Shown: positions 44,805 through 53,985, counted from the stretch's first letter. The stretch is 64,000 nt of DNA from Planctomycetota bacterium (GCA_963204915.1 CAUJHS010000018.1:1-64000), one strand, 5' to 3'. A program made the numbers and translations. Notes: generated from the letters alone by a model not told the origin.

Positions 44805-46493
44805 TTACCGCCGGGCGTAGCGTTGGTGAAAGCGCGACTCGGCTTCGGCGTCGCCAATAAGCAGCAACTCGGCTTGGGCGGGCAAGACGGCCGTGGGGTC
44901 AGGGTTCACTTGCATGCCGTCGCCGTGGTCAATGGCGATGACGCTGCAACCGGTCTCTTGGCGAATAGCGCTGGAAGCCAAGGTTTTGCCCGCCAGCGCG
45001 GGCGGCACGTCCACTTGGAACACGTCGACGCCTTCGGCCAGCAGCAGCACGTCGCCTCGTTGCAGCAAATTAAAGATCGCGTTGGCCCCCATCGACGCGT
45101 ACGACATGACAAAATCGGCTCCTGCACGGTGCAGCGTGTTGATGTTGCGCTCCAGGGTGGCGCGGCTGATGATCTGCACATCGGGACGCAGGCGTCGGCA
45201 GTAGAGCGTCAGATAGACATTCATGTCATCGTCGTGCGTGGTGATGGCCACGGCGGGGGCTTTGTCGATGCCGGCTTGTTTCAGAATCTCCAGGTCGGCG
45301 GCGTCGCCGCGAATGTAATGGCCGTCGTCATGCACCCGATCGGGATGCTTTTCAACGATGCGGTACGCAATGTTTTGCTCCTTTAGCGCGCGAGCGCATG
45401 CTCGGCCCACCCGGCCGCCGCCGAGAATCACCACCGGGTCGTCGCTGGCGTGATAAATGCAAAACAGCGCGTCGTATTCGTCTAACTGGGTGCGCGTACC
45501 AGCCAGCACAAGTACGTCATGCTGGGAGATGCACGTACTGGCTCGGGCGGTTTCAAACCGGCCTCGCTCCCAAATGCCCACCACGTTCACCTTCACATGG
45601 TCTGGCAAACGGATTTCTTGTAGCGTGCGGCCCACCAGGGGAGTGTTGGCGGCGCTGGCCTCGGCGATGAGCAGATCGTCAAACTGGCCGATGACATGCG
45701 TTTTGGCGTCTCGGCCGATGATGCGCCAGGCCAGCGAATGGCCGAGCATCTCGGCCAGTTGCAACACGCGGTTACAGCCGGCCAGTTCGAGAATATCAAC
45801 CGAGGGCGCCTCCAAGGCCGTCGCCACCACGGGAGTTTCGGCGATCTCCCGCACCGTGAAGGCGACGTTCGTGTTGACCGTATCGCTATGCGTGGTGACG
45901 ACGAGCGCGGCCCGCTCGACGCCCACTTTGCGGTAGGTGTCGGGGTCGTCGACTTCGCCCACCATCACTTGCAGGTCTTGATCGTGCAACCGGAGGGCCT
46001 CGGCCACATCGGGCGCGAGGACCACATAGGGGTAGTGATATTGCGTCAGCTTGCGCACGAGCGCGGCGTCGACGGGTCCATAGCGCGTGAGCACGACGTG
46101 ACCGGTCACTTCTTTGGGCACGCGGCGCGGCGCCCGAGCGGCCGCTTGAGCCTCCATCCAGGGGGCGTAAAAGAACTGCACCAGGGTGAACGGCAACAAG
46201 ATGAGCATAAACACCGTGCCGCTCAGCAGCACGACGATCGAAAACAGCCGGCCGATGTCCGAATGGAAGGTAATGTCGCCAAACCCGAGAGTCGACATGA
46301 CCGTCAACGTCCAGTACACGCCCGTGATCCAGCTAAACGTGCGGCCCTCCCAGGCCATGAGAAAGTGAAACGCAATACTATACGCCGCCACCATGCCCGT
46401 GAGCGCGTAGATCAACTGGCGCAACGTCTTAAGGTTGCGCCGGCTGGCCCGGCTGTTGAGAAAGTGCAAAAAGAGCGAAGGAAAAACCCTCAT
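44805..46493 (-). CDS. Potassium channel with two TrkA-N/RCK units
   Basis: A 562-aa protein starting MRVFPSLFLHF (46493). Two membrane helices flank a pore loop with the selectivity filter TLGFGD (canonical TVGYGD/TIGFGD). Two tandem regulator modules follow. Each has a Rossmann-like domain: the first is HVVLTRYGPVDAALVRKL (lacking the classic GxGxxG), the second is VVILGGGRVGRACARAL (intact). Each is followed by TrkA-C-like parts, such as EASAANTPLVGRTLQEIRLP and VPPALAGKTLASSAIRQ. These RCK domains bind nucleotides or ions and gate the pore. Divergent from the GH71/99-like gene. Confidence 0.9.
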   Translation of the reverse strand: MRVFPSLFLHFLNSRASRRNLKTLRQLIYALTGMVAAYSIAFHFLMAWEGRTFSWITGVYWTLTVMSTLGFGDITFHSDIGRLFSIVVLLSGTVFMLILLPFTLVQFFYAPWMEAQAAARAPRRVPKEVTGHVVLTRYGPVDAALVRKLTQYHYPYVVLAPDVAEALRLHDQDLQVMVGEVDDPDTYRKVGVERAALVVTTHSDTVNTNVAFTVREIAETPVVATALEAPSVDILELAGCNRVLQLAEMLGHSLAWRIIGRDAKTHVIGQFDDLLIAEASAANTPLVGRTLQEIRLPDHVKVNVVGIWERGRFETARASTCISQHDVLVLAGTRTQLDEYDALFCIYHASDDPVVILGGGRVGRACARALKEQNIAYRIVEKHPDRVHDDGHYIRGDAADLEILKQAGIDKAPAVAITTHDDDMNVYLTLYCRRLRPDVQIISRATLERNINTLHRAGADFVMSYASMGANAIFNLLQRGDVLLLAEGVDVFQVDVPPALAGKTLASSAIRQETGCSVIAIDHGDGMQVNPDPTAVLPAQAELLLIGDAEAESRFHQRYARR

Positions 46494-46727
46494 GGAAAAT
46501 CTCGTGTGGTCAATCGCGCGCCTTGGCCGATGACGGCGGCCTGCCATCCGACGTTACAATAATGTGCGAGAGTCTCCGTGCGTGAACCAAGCCGTGGCGC
46601 TTGCGCGTTGTTCACATGGCGCGGATGGCGCACGGCGCCACGGACTTTGTTCTAACCTTTCCCACCTTTGCAGAAAAGTTCATCGCGTCGCCCTCTCTGC
46701 CGAGGTCGCGCGGGACGCATGGCTTAA

Positions 46728-48059
46728 ATGATGCATTCTCGAAACTCCTTCTTTCTGGGCGCTCTTTTCGTGGCGACGTTGATTGTCGCGACGCCGGCTT
46801 TATCCCAGAACGCGCCGATCACGCAGGAGACCGCGCTGGCGGTGCTAAGGCCGTATGAGGGCGAATCGGTTCGCGAGGTCGATCCTGCGACCCTCACGGG
46901 CAAAGTGATGTGCGGCTACCAGGGATGGTTCACCGCCGAGGGGGACGGCGCCGACCGCGGTTGGGCGCACTACGGACGCGGAGAACGCTTTGAACCGGGC
47001 CGTTGCACGATCGACCTGTGGCCGGACGTGAGCGAGTTATCCGACGACGAGAAGTTCGCCACGCCGTTCCGTCATGCCGACGGAGCCGTGGCGCACGTAT
47101 TCAGCTCGCACCGCCGCGAAACAGTGTTGCGGCACTTCCGCTGGATGCAGGAGTACGGCATCGACGGCGCCTTTGTCCAACGGTTCGCCGTCGAAACTTT
47201 TCATCCCAAAAATTTGAATCACTGCAACACGGTACTGGCCCACGCCCGCGAAGGGGCGAACCGTCACGGACGGGCCTACGCCGTGATGTATGACCTATCG
47301 GGACTCCAAGCCGGGCAAATGCCGCGCGTGATGGACGACTGGCGGCGGCTGGTCGACCGGATGCGCCTCGGCCGCGATGCGCAAGATCACGCGTATTTGC
47401 ACCACAACGGCAAACCGGTGGTGGCGGTGTGGGGCGTCGGCTTTAACGATGGCCGCCAATACACGCTCGCTGAGTGCGCCGAACTGTTGCGCTTTCTGAA
47501 AGAAGACCCGGAGTACGGCGGAGCCACGATCATGCTCGGCGTGCCGACCGGCTGGCGCACGCTCGACCGCGACAGCGTGCCGGACCCCAAACTGCATGAG
47601 GTGATCCGGCGGGCCGACATCGTCAGCCCTTGGACCGTGGGGCGGTATGTTTCACCGCAAACCGCCGTTCGGCATGCCCGGCAGTGTTGGGCGCCGGATC
47701 TCGCGTGGTGCCGCGAGGAAGGCAAAGACTATCTGCCGGTGGTGTTTCCGGGCTTCAGCTGGCGCAACCTCAAGCCCGGCTCGCCGCTGGATCAAATTCC
47801 GCGTCTCAAGGGGCAGTTCCTGTGGACGCAATACGTGCAGGCCCAGCGGGCGGGGGCGACCATGATCTATCAGGCCATGTTCGACGAAATGGACGAAGGC
47901 ACCGCGATCTTCAAATGCACCAACACGCCGCCCGTGGGCGAAAGTCCGTTTGTCACCTACGAGGGCCTGCCGAGCGATCATTACCTCTGGCTTGTCCGCC
48001 AAGGGGGGCGATTGCTGCGTGGGGAGACGCCGCCAACCGACGCGCTCCCCCCTCGCTGA
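46728..48059 (+). CDS. Secreted GH71/99-like protein
   Basis: A 443-aa protein with a signal peptide (FFLGALFVATLIVATPALS). It has the GH71/99-like opening VMCGYQGWFTAEGDG, then RGWAHYG, RWMQEYGIDGAFVQRF, and HNGKPVVAVWGVGFNDG. Characterised members of the wider clan attack alpha-glucans or mannans. The bacterial GH71/99-like branch is largely uncharacterised, and the substrate cannot be predicted. The C-terminal IYQAMFDEMDEGTAIFK block is the conserved end of this branch. A decayed copy of the CGCTTCCC hairpin overlaps the stop codon region (48060-48105). Confidence 0.82.
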   Translation: MMHSRNSFFLGALFVATLIVATPALSQNAPITQETALAVLRPYEGESVREVDPATLTGKVMCGYQGWFTAEGDGADRGWAHYGRGERFEPGRCTIDLWPDVSELSDDEKFATPFRHADGAVAHVFSSHRRETVLRHFRWMQEYGIDGAFVQRFAVETFHPKNLNHCNTVLAHAREGANRHGRAYAVMYDLSGLQAGQMPRVMDDWRRLVDRMRLGRDAQDHAYLHHNGKPVVAVWGVGFNDGRQYTLAECAELLRFLKEDPEYGGATIMLGVPTGWRTLDRDSVPDPKLHEVIRRADIVSPWTVGRYVSPQTAVRHARQCWAPDLAWCREEGKDYLPVVFPGFSWRNLKPGSPLDQIPRLKGQFLWTQYVQAQRAGATMIYQAMFDEMDEGTAIFKCTNTPPVGESPFVTYEGLPSDHYLWLVRQGGRLLRGETPPTDALPPR

Positions 48060-48140
48060 CGCGCTTCCCGACCCGCTTGCCGTGTGCGCTTGGGAAGCAG
48101 TGCAATGGAAGACCGAGGCAGGCGAGATCACCTGATCGAG

Positions 48141-49196
48141 CTATTCGGCTGACGGTTTTGATGTTTCGACCGTCGACGAATCGACGTTTTCCGCTTGGTC
48201 ATTCGTCGCTTGGTCATTCGTCGCGTCGCCGCCTTCGAGTGCTGCTTCCAGCGCGGGCGTGGGCATAATGACTAATTCATGCACGCGCCAGTTCAGGTCG
48301 CGGCACACTTGGGATGCGTGTTGAAGTTTCGCGGCCAGATTCGTTTCATCGCGAGGAACGACAAACGCCTCGCCGAAGTACACGTGCCCTTCCTCGCGCA
48401 TGCGGACGGCAGCGTCTTTGACCCAGGGGAGCAACTTCAAGCGGCGACGAATCTTCTCGGGCAATTCATCCGGCGTGGCGCGATCGACGGTCGTTGGGCG
48501 TTCGTCCATCAGGTCGAACACCACTTGCCGCAAGTTCTTCCCGCCATCGTAAAGGATATCCAGCGAGATGATCGCCGCGGCTGCCGCGTCGGTCCACCAA
48601 TAGCCCAAGCCCACCCCGATCACGCCAACCATGGCTGCCGCGGCGGTCATCCAGTCGGCTTTGTTCATGTTGGCGTCGGTGTGGAGCACCTTATCGTGCA
48701 AGGTGTTCGCCAGCGGCAGCTTTTTGCGCCCCAGCACGATCGACGGCACGGCGCTCCACACTAAGGCCGGCAACATCAGCCAGCCCAGCCAAAAGGTATG
48801 GCCGAAGAGCGTCACGCCGCCGATCGTGGGATGCTCAGCCTGCACCAGCTTAGTGATCGACTCGATAAGCAGCCACGCGCCCATGCCAAACAACGCCAGC
48901 GACGCCACAAGGAACGCAATCGACACGACGCGATGAAAGCCGTAAGGAAACCGTTTGCTTGGCGGCCAAACGGCAATGTGCGTGGCGATCAAGAATACAA
49001 TCGACGGCGCCAGGCTGAGCACGTCTTCCAGCCAGGCCGTCTTCATCGCCTGCGATGATCCCATCGCCAGATACATGACCACGATGACCGAGGCCAGATA
49101 ACCAAGGGTGATCCAGGCCCACCGACGCGCTTGGCGCAGCGCGACTTGTTGTTCCGGCGGAAACTCGAACTGCGGCGATGTTCTCACGGCGTCCAC
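48141..49196 (-). CDS. Cation diffusion facilitator (CDF) transporter
   Basis: A 351-aa metal/proton antiporter-like protein with a GTG start at 49196. About six helices include WITLGYLASVIVVMYLAMGSSQ, HRVVSIAFLVASLALFGM and WMTAAAAMVGVIGVGLGYWWTDAAAA. The TDAAAA segment corresponds to the D-x(3)-A/H part of the transport metal site, with HTDANMNKADW before it. The cytoplasmic C-terminal domain (KLLPWVKDAAVRMREEGHVYFGE) is typical. The last 20 residues contain the duplication TNDQATNDQAEN from a short tandem repeat. The start codon lies inside the last codons of the solute-binding gene upstream (13-base overlap), so the two are co-translated. Confidence 0.85.
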   Translation of the reverse strand: MDAVRTSPQFEFPPEQQVALRQARRWAWITLGYLASVIVVMYLAMGSSQAMKTAWLEDVLSLAPSIVFLIATHIAVWPPSKRFPYGFHRVVSIAFLVASLALFGMGAWLLIESITKLVQAEHPTIGGVTLFGHTFWLGWLMLPALVWSAVPSIVLGRKKLPLANTLHDKVLHTDANMNKADWMTAAAAMVGVIGVGLGYWWTDAAAAAIISLDILYDGGKNLRQVVFDLMDERPTTVDRATPDELPEKIRRRLKLLPWVKDAAVRMREEGHVYFGEAFVVPRDETNLAAKLQHASQVCRDLNWRVHELVIMPTPALEAALEGGDATNDQATNDQAENVDSSTVETSKPSAE

Positions 49197-49657
49197 TCTT
49201 GGCGGTATCGCTCCAACGCCTGGCCGCGGTGTGACTGCAGGAACCGATCAAGCTCCAGCAGCCAGCGGTTCTCGCCTTGTTGAACGGCCATCACATAACG
49301 GTCGCCCTGGAGTTCGAGGTAAGGCTGGGTCAAGGCGACTTCGCTTGACCACGGCGTGGAGTCTTTTATCCCCGCAATGACCACATCCAGGCTGCCCCCT
49401 TGGAGTGTTTCGAGCAGTCGGCCTTCGGCGTCATGCGTCCAGTCGATTTGCGCGCCAAGATGCTGCGCGAACGATTCGAGCAACTCGACTTCGATGCCCG
49501 AGGGGCGGCCGCCTTCCCATCGCGTCCAAGGTTCGTGCTCCGTCACGCCGACGCGCAGCGTGCCGCCTTGCACGCGACGAAACGTCCCCTCGGGGTCGCG
49601 CGGCATGTCGCAACCGGCGATCAGCACCATTCCCGCAATCAGCACCACGCGAAGCAT
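49184..49657 (-). CDS. Short solute-binding lipoprotein (SBP_bac_3 type), one lobe missing
   Basis: A 157-aa lipoprotein: signal MLRVVLIAGMVLIAGC with lipobox IAGC. It resembles amino-acid binding proteins of ABC transporters in TLRVGVTEHEPWTRWEGG, GIEVELLESFAQHL and LDVVIAGIKDSTPWSSEVAL followed by TQPYLE. A normal member is about 250 aa. Here lobe 1 runs straight into the closing strand (YVMAVQQGENRWLLELDRFL), so the 90-100-residue second lobe is missing. It may sense or hold a ligand without the hinge-bending capture. No ABC permease adjoins; instead it overlaps a CDF metal transporter gene by 13 bases. Confidence 0.75.
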   Translation of the reverse strand: MLRVVLIAGMVLIAGCDMPRDPEGTFRRVQGGTLRVGVTEHEPWTRWEGGRPSGIEVELLESFAQHLGAQIDWTHDAEGRLLETLQGGSLDVVIAGIKDSTPWSSEVALTQPYLELQGDRYVMAVQQGENRWLLELDRFLQSHRGQALERYRQEWTP

Positions 49658-49842
49658 CAGCGGCGTTCCTCTTAGGCCTGACAGCTTAAGCCTGACAGCG
49701 AGAAATGAAGTGCAACAACCATGCCGGTTCTGCGAGGCCGGCGTTACACAGTTTTTGCCAAGCGCAACAAAGAAAATGTTGTGGCGAAAATGCTGCGGCG
49801 CGAGAAACTCGGCGCTCGGGCAAGAGGGTTGCTAGCGGGCGG

Positions 49843-50706
49843 TTACGGCGCGAGGGGTTCACTGGCCGAAGGCGGCGACTCTTCGAGCGCCTTGTCGTCA
49901 ACCCAGGCGCCCCACTTAGAGCGAAGCGCATCATGCAGCGAGAGGCGCAGCTTATCTTGGTTCTTGGCGATTTGCCGGTTGAGCTTGTCGGCCAGCTTGG
50001 GGTTGTCGTCGGCCAGTTTGTCTTGCACGACGCGCCGCATGCTGCGGCCGATCTCTTCCGCAAGCGAGCCATCGACCTTGCTTATGCGGTCGAGACGAAA
50101 CGTTTCCAGCCGCGCCTCGGCCGCGTTGACTTTGGGCGCCAACACCAGGTCGGGAGGAAGTTTGCGCGGGTCGAGCCGCATCGCCACTTCGCATTGGAGC
50201 GATATTCGGACTTGACCGACCCCTTCCGCGCTGAAACTGTAAAGCTGCACGTCGTACGCGTATTCGGTGACGCGGCCGGAAACGCCCAGCCATGCGTCGG
50301 CGTGCAAGTCGAACGCGACGTTTTCATTTTCCAAACGGCGGAGGTTCGCCACGGTAAGGTGGAAATGCTCCTGCGGGTTGAGGAGTTGCACGCGGTACTT
50401 CTTCCACGTGCCGTGCGGAACTTGCTTCCAGCGCCGCTTGGTTTTTAGTTGCAGCCCTTCGCGGCGAATGTCCCAACCGTCCAGCACGCGCTTGGTACTG
50501 CCCCAGTCGCGCGTGTCTTCATATTCGTGCGGCAAGTGGGTGCGCACGAGGTCGGTAATCCATTGGCTGGCGGCGGCTTCGTCGATCACGGTCTCGACGG
50601 CAGGCGCCGCGTTAGCCGCGCGCTCGGTCTGAGCCCAGGCGGTCGGAGTCAGCTGGCCCACGGCCACTCCCGTTAGCACTGCAATACCGAGCCGCCACGC
50701 CTTCAT
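49843..50706 (-). CDS. Hypothetical secreted protein
   Basis: A 287-aa protein with a signal peptide (LGIAVLTGVAVGQLTPTAWAQ). The mature part is basic and beta-rich in the middle (LLNPQEHFHLTVANLRRLENE, VRISLQCEVAMRLDPRK). It ends in helical, charged sequence (QDKLADDNPKLADKLNRQIA). No family recognised. It is 185 bases upstream of the solute-binding lipoprotein gene on the same strand. It is divergent from msrB with a 225-base spacer. Confidence 0.6.
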   Translation of the reverse strand: MKAWRLGIAVLTGVAVGQLTPTAWAQTERAANAAPAVETVIDEAAASQWITDLVRTHLPHEYEDTRDWGSTKRVLDGWDIRREGLQLKTKRRWKQVPHGTWKKYRVQLLNPQEHFHLTVANLRRLENENVAFDLHADAWLGVSGRVTEYAYDVQLYSFSAEGVGQVRISLQCEVAMRLDPRKLPPDLVLAPKVNAAEARLETFRLDRISKVDGSLAEEIGRSMRRVVQDKLADDNPKLADKLNRQIAKNQDKLRLSLHDALRSKWGAWVDDKALEESPPSASEPLAP

Positions 50707-50931
50707 GGCTTGTCATTTCCTGAGACGAAATTCATACCGTCAGGCAGAGTACGTCGAATGGCGCATTCTGCAAAGAGCGCTTCACACGAATCGGCGCAGC
50801 CGCAAACTACCCAAACTCCTATAATGCCATAGCTCGTAACCGTTTGGCTGCTCCCTTCGAAAGGAGCGCGTGATTTGTTGGTTTCGCGGAACACTGCCGC
50901 CGGGTGGTGTGTTTGCGAAAGGAGAACCGAG

Positions 50932-51486
50932 ATGAAATGGTACGCCCTGGGGGCCTTATTGCTCACTGCCGCCTTGACGGGCTGCGCTGCCGAACCGCCA
51001 GGCGCCGCGAACGCCTCGACGGGCTCTTCCGGCGGCGATGACCGTGGAGCTAGCACGTCGAGCATTCGTGAATTGAGCCTCGATGAGCTTCCCAAAACCG
51101 AAGACGAATGGCGCCAGCGGCTCACCGAGGAGCAATACTACGTCACACGTCAAAAAGGAACCGAACGGCCCTTTGAGAACGACTTCTGGGACAGCAAGAA
51201 AGAAGGAGTGTATCGCTGCGTGTGTTGCGGGCAGTCGTTGTTCCACTCGGCCTCGAAGTACGACTCGGGCACGGGTTGGCCCAGTTTTTGGCAACCCATC
51301 CATCGGAAGAATGTGGCGACCAAGGAGGATCGCGGCTGGGTGTTCACGCGCACCGAAGTGTTGTGCAGCCGGTGCGACGCTCACTTGGGCCATGTGTTTG
51401 AAGATGGTCCTGAACCGACCGGCCTGCGGTACTGCATTAACTCGGCGGCGTTGCAGTTCGAGGACGTGGGACGCGCTCACGACTAG
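50932..51486 (+). CDS. msrB: Peptide-methionine (R)-S-oxide reductase, lipoprotein
   Basis: A 184-aa protein starting [18 protein letters not shown], a lipoprotein signal with lipobox LTGC. It is therefore an extracytoplasmic repair enzyme reducing methionine-R-sulfoxide in proteins. Zinc is held by two CxxC pairs (YRCVCCG, CSRCDAH). The substrate pocket is seen in [13 protein letters not shown] and [11 protein letters not shown], and the catalytic cysteine in [10 protein letters not shown] 45-residue low-complexity linker ([12 protein letters not shown]) separates lipid anchor and domain. A GGAGA ribosome-binding site lies upstream of the ATG at 50932. Confidence 0.93.
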   Translation: MKWYALGALLLTAALTGCAAEPPGAANASTGSSGGDDRGASTSSIRELSLDELPKTEDEWRQRLTEEQYYVTRQKGTERPFENDFWDSKKEGVYRCVCCGQSLFHSASKYDSGTGWPSFWQPIHRKNVATKEDRGWVFTRTEVLCSRCDAHLGHVFEDGPEPTGLRYCINSAALQFEDVGRAHD

Positions 51487-51717
51487 CCCGCCGGAGGGTC
51501 GTAGTCGGTCCACGGGAATCGGCCGACTCGCACCAGCGTGCGATTCTCGCTCCAAGGATCAACGGCCGCCAACCGCCAACTGTGGGCTATCGCCCTTCGG
51601 CTGATTCCCGCAGGTTGCAAACGCGCTCACTTCCCATAGACCGGACTCTCATCGACCGGATTCCTGGCGCTTGCGACGTTTTCGATCGAGTCGGCCAAGG
51701 TTGCCGAATCGGCCAGG

Positions 51718-51918
51718 CTAGGGGGTCGCGGGCGACGCCGTCGGTTTCAAGCGCCAGGTGATCTCGATCACTTCGACGGAAAGTCCCGCGCGCTTCATCA
51801 GCCGGTTGTAGGAAGCGGCGTACTCGCAGGCTTCCCGTTCATTCAAGCCGACCTCAAGCAGTTCGCCGGTTTCGATTTCACGCACGGCGTAGCGCGTTAA
51901 GTTGGAGGGCTTCAGCAT
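51718..51918 (-). CDS. Small hypothetical protein, second gene of a two-gene cassette
   Basis: A 66-aa protein (MLKPSNLTRYAVREIETG). It has a short strand-turn-strand start and a helix (NEREACEYAASYNRLMKRAG), then a strand (SVEVIEITWRLK). It has no signal or membrane helix. I recognise no family. It starts 15 bases after the stop of the 155-aa gene upstream, so the two form an operon. Its size and position behind a possible autoregulator resemble toxin-antitoxin or repressor-partner pairs, but nothing in its sequence points to an enzymatic site. Confidence 0.5.
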   Translation of the reverse strand: MLKPSNLTRYAVREIETGELLEVGLNEREACEYAASYNRLMKRAGLSVEVIEITWRLKPTASPATP

Positions 51919-51933
51919 GGATGGTTGGTCAGG

Positions 51934-52401
51934 TTAAGAGTTGCTGGGACGAAGCGACGCCGGGCGGCCGGGCGCTTGACCGAAAATGAGAGCGTGCAGG
52001 TAACGCTGCAACGAGACCCCGCGCTCCCACGCTTCGCGACGAAGTTGGGCGTGCTCGTCGGCCGTGAGCCGCAGCGTGATCACACGCTGGTGGCGCGTCG
52101 CCGCCGCTCGCGCCGCATCACGCGGCGTTCGCGCCGCACCGGCGCGGATCCAGGTGGTTTCGCACGCGACGCGGCTTTTGGTCGGCTTGGCGTCGACCGT
52201 CCAAATGCTGCCGTCAATCACGAAACTTTCCGCACGGGGACGGCCGCTTCGGGCCACATCGCGCAGCAGCTCGGCCAGCCGCATGACCGCCCGACCTGGC
52301 ATGACGTCGCCGATCGGCTCCGTCGAGAAGGGCAACTTCAACGTCGCCGGGGTCATCAGATAACCGTGATACGACGAGGGAAACTTCGGCGTGATGTACA
52401 T
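51934..52401 (-). CDS. Hypothetical protein with a possible ribbon-helix-helix tail
   Basis: A 155-aa protein starting MYITPKFPSSYHGYLMTP. An internal methionine (LMTPATLKLPF) could be an alternative start. The first 75 residues have a hydrophobic, proline-containing segment and RLAELLRDVARSGRPRAESF. After a basic linker (GAARTPRDAARAAATRHQ), residues about 108-143 read RVITLRLTADEHAQLRREAW then GVSLQRYLHAL. That fits the strand-helix-helix plan of MetJ/Arc-type DNA-binding domains. An 18-base inverted repeat sits 21 bases before the start codon, as expected for autoregulation. The small gene at 51718 follows after 15 bases. Confidence 0.5.
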   Translation of the reverse strand: MYITPKFPSSYHGYLMTPATLKLPFSTEPIGDVMPGRAVMRLAELLRDVARSGRPRAESFVIDGSIWTVDAKPTKSRVACETTWIRAGAARTPRDAARAAATRHQRVITLRLTADEHAQLRREAWERGVSLQRYLHALIFGQAPGRPASLRPSNS

Positions 52402-52421
52402 ACTTTTCGGGCCTGTGGGTT

Positions 52422-52439
52422 AGTGTACTAATTTACACT
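52422..52439. promoter_or_regulatory. Operator-like inverted repeat AGTGTA-N6-TACACT
   Basis: Perfect 6-bp arms with a 6-base AT-rich spacer (CTAATT), 21 bases upstream of the start codon of the 155-aa gene. The place suits a repressor site over the promoter or leader. The rest of the 316-base gap 52402-52717 shows no gene or repeat. Confidence 0.45.
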
Positions 52440-52717
52440 TGTCTTCTTTCAGAATAGCAGGCTCGAAAGGCAATTCAAGCCGCGCCCGTGCTAGCAGAAA
52501 GCAGTTTCTCTCGGTCGCAAGGCGTTCGCCGCGTGGCGCCAGCGCGAATTTTTTCAGAATGACCAAAGGTGTCACGGAAAAGCTGCGACGACACCCTCTT
52601 CACGCGGCCTCTTGGGAAGAAACTTTCGCGAAGACGCAACGCCGCGAGTCGGATTCATATCGGCGTGGAGGGCGCTGGGCTCAACGAGTCGCACGGGCCG
52701 ACGAGCCCGAAGTTTCT

Positions 52718-53620
52718 TTAAGAAGGCTGGCTGAGCGCCACGATGACCGAAACCGTCAGCAACACCGCTCCGGCGAACCGGAGCAACATGATGGCGAAGG
52801 AGTGCTGGGCTTCGGCGCCGCCGAACGCACGAGCAAGAAGCCAGGCGAGCGCCACGGCCCACAAGCCCCGCAGGGCGTAAACGATGTTGATTCGCGCCGC
52901 GTCGCCAAACTGCCCCAGTGAATACGACATGCTCATCGCCTGCACCGCCATCAACAGGCTGCCCAGCAATAAAGGCGAGAGAACGTGGAGTCGCCTCAGG
53001 TGCGCCGGACGGTCGATCCAAGGCAGAAAACCGCACGAGAAAAGTCCGGTGAACAAGAACACCGCAGGAAGAAATCGGGCAGCTCCGGCTTGTCGGCTCC
53101 AGGTTTGCAGTCCGATATCAAATAGTGATAACGCCACGGCCGAAAGGAGCGCGAGCAAAACCGTCAGGCTGGCGTGTTTTGGCGTGAGATGTCCTTTGGC
53201 CGAGGAGCCGGCGCCGGCTTGAACCACCGCAATGCCCAAGGTCGCGAGAATGGCGCCGATCCACACGCGCAACCCCACCGACTCGTTCGCCAGCAGCGAG
53301 AGCATCATCGCGACGATGACCACCTTGACGCCGAAAATCGGCGTCGCCACCGAGACATCGCCATACTGAAAGGCGAGGTACGTGAACAGTTGACCGGCGA
53401 CAAACGCCAGGCCCACCAGCGCCGCCTGCCACCACATCGCCCGCGGCAAGAGTTCGCCTTGCACCGCGCCGATGACGACCCACGCGACGGCCAGCCAGAG
53501 GTTGGCCAAGAAGGTATTGGTCCAAGGGCTCGCACCGCCGGAGATCGCCTTCTTGGCGAACATCATCCCAAACACGAACACGAAACTGGAGGCGAGCGGG
53601 AATAACAAGTGCAAAGGCAT
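52718..53620 (-). CDS. EamA/DMT-superfamily transporter
   Basis: A 300-aa inner-membrane protein with about ten hydrophobic helices arranged as two repeats of five, the pattern of the drug/metabolite transporter superfamily. Signs include FVFGMMFAKKAISGGASPW in helix 1-2, FAYGDVSVATPIFGVKVVIV-like sequence (FQYGDVSVATPIFGVKVV) and INIVYALRGLWAVALAWLLA near the end. DMT members export or import amino acids, sugars or other metabolites; the substrate cannot be read from sequence. It is transcribed away from tRNA-Val. Confidence 0.8.
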   Translation of the reverse strand: MPLHLLFPLASSFVFVFGMMFAKKAISGGASPWTNTFLANLWLAVAWVVIGAVQGELLPRAMWWQAALVGLAFVAGQLFTYLAFQYGDVSVATPIFGVKVVIVAMMLSLLANESVGLRVWIGAILATLGIAVVQAGAGSSAKGHLTPKHASLTVLLALLSAVALSLFDIGLQTWSRQAGAARFLPAVFLFTGLFSCGFLPWIDRPAHLRRLHVLSPLLLGSLLMAVQAMSMSYSLGQFGDAARINIVYALRGLWAVALAWLLARAFGGAEAQHSFAIMLLRFAGAVLLTVSVIVALSQPS

Positions 53621-53814
53621 GAAAATCTAGAAGGCAAGCGAGTTCCAAAGCAAGCCGCGCGGCGAATCGACCAACGTACCAGAAGCAGCATAAATCGGAA
53701 GGCAAGGTTAACCCCCTCTCTGCTCGGGCGCTTGCCTTTCGGCCAAGCCGCACGATTGACACAAAACAGCCCTCCCCGTACCATGCCATTACGTCTCCCC
53801 ACCCACAAACCCCG

Positions 53815-53888
53815 GGGCGCTTAGCTCAGTTGGTCAGAGCGTCTGCCTTACAAGCAGAAGGTCACAGGTTCGAGACCTGTAGCGCCCA
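53815..53888 (+). tRNA. tRNA-Val (anticodon UAC)
   Basis: A complete cloverleaf of 74 bases. Acceptor GGGCGCT pairs with AGCGCCC (53881-53887), discriminator A. D stem GCTC/GAGC, anticodon stem TCTGC/GCAGA around CTTACAA with anticodon TAC, T stem ACAGG/CCTGT around TTCGAGA. CCA is not encoded. A truncated integrase gene starts 126 bases downstream, so the tRNA 3' end probably serves as an attachment site. Confidence 0.95.
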
Positions 53889-53965
53889 CTTGTTGTAAGT
53901 CCTGCCGAACGCACACTTTAGCGTACCCGCCTTAGTTGGGTGGTGCGGCCTCAAAGTCCTGTTTT

Positions 53966-53985
53966 AAGTAGTACCGGTACTACTT
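53966..53985. promoter_or_regulatory. 20-bp perfect palindrome upstream of the integrase remnant
   Basis: AAGTAGTACCGGTACTACTT is fully self-complementary and lies 28 bases before the integrase ATG and 78 bases after the tRNA. It is flanked by AAGTCCT and CCAAGGACC. It could be an operator for the integrase gene or an arm site for recombination. Confidence 0.5.
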
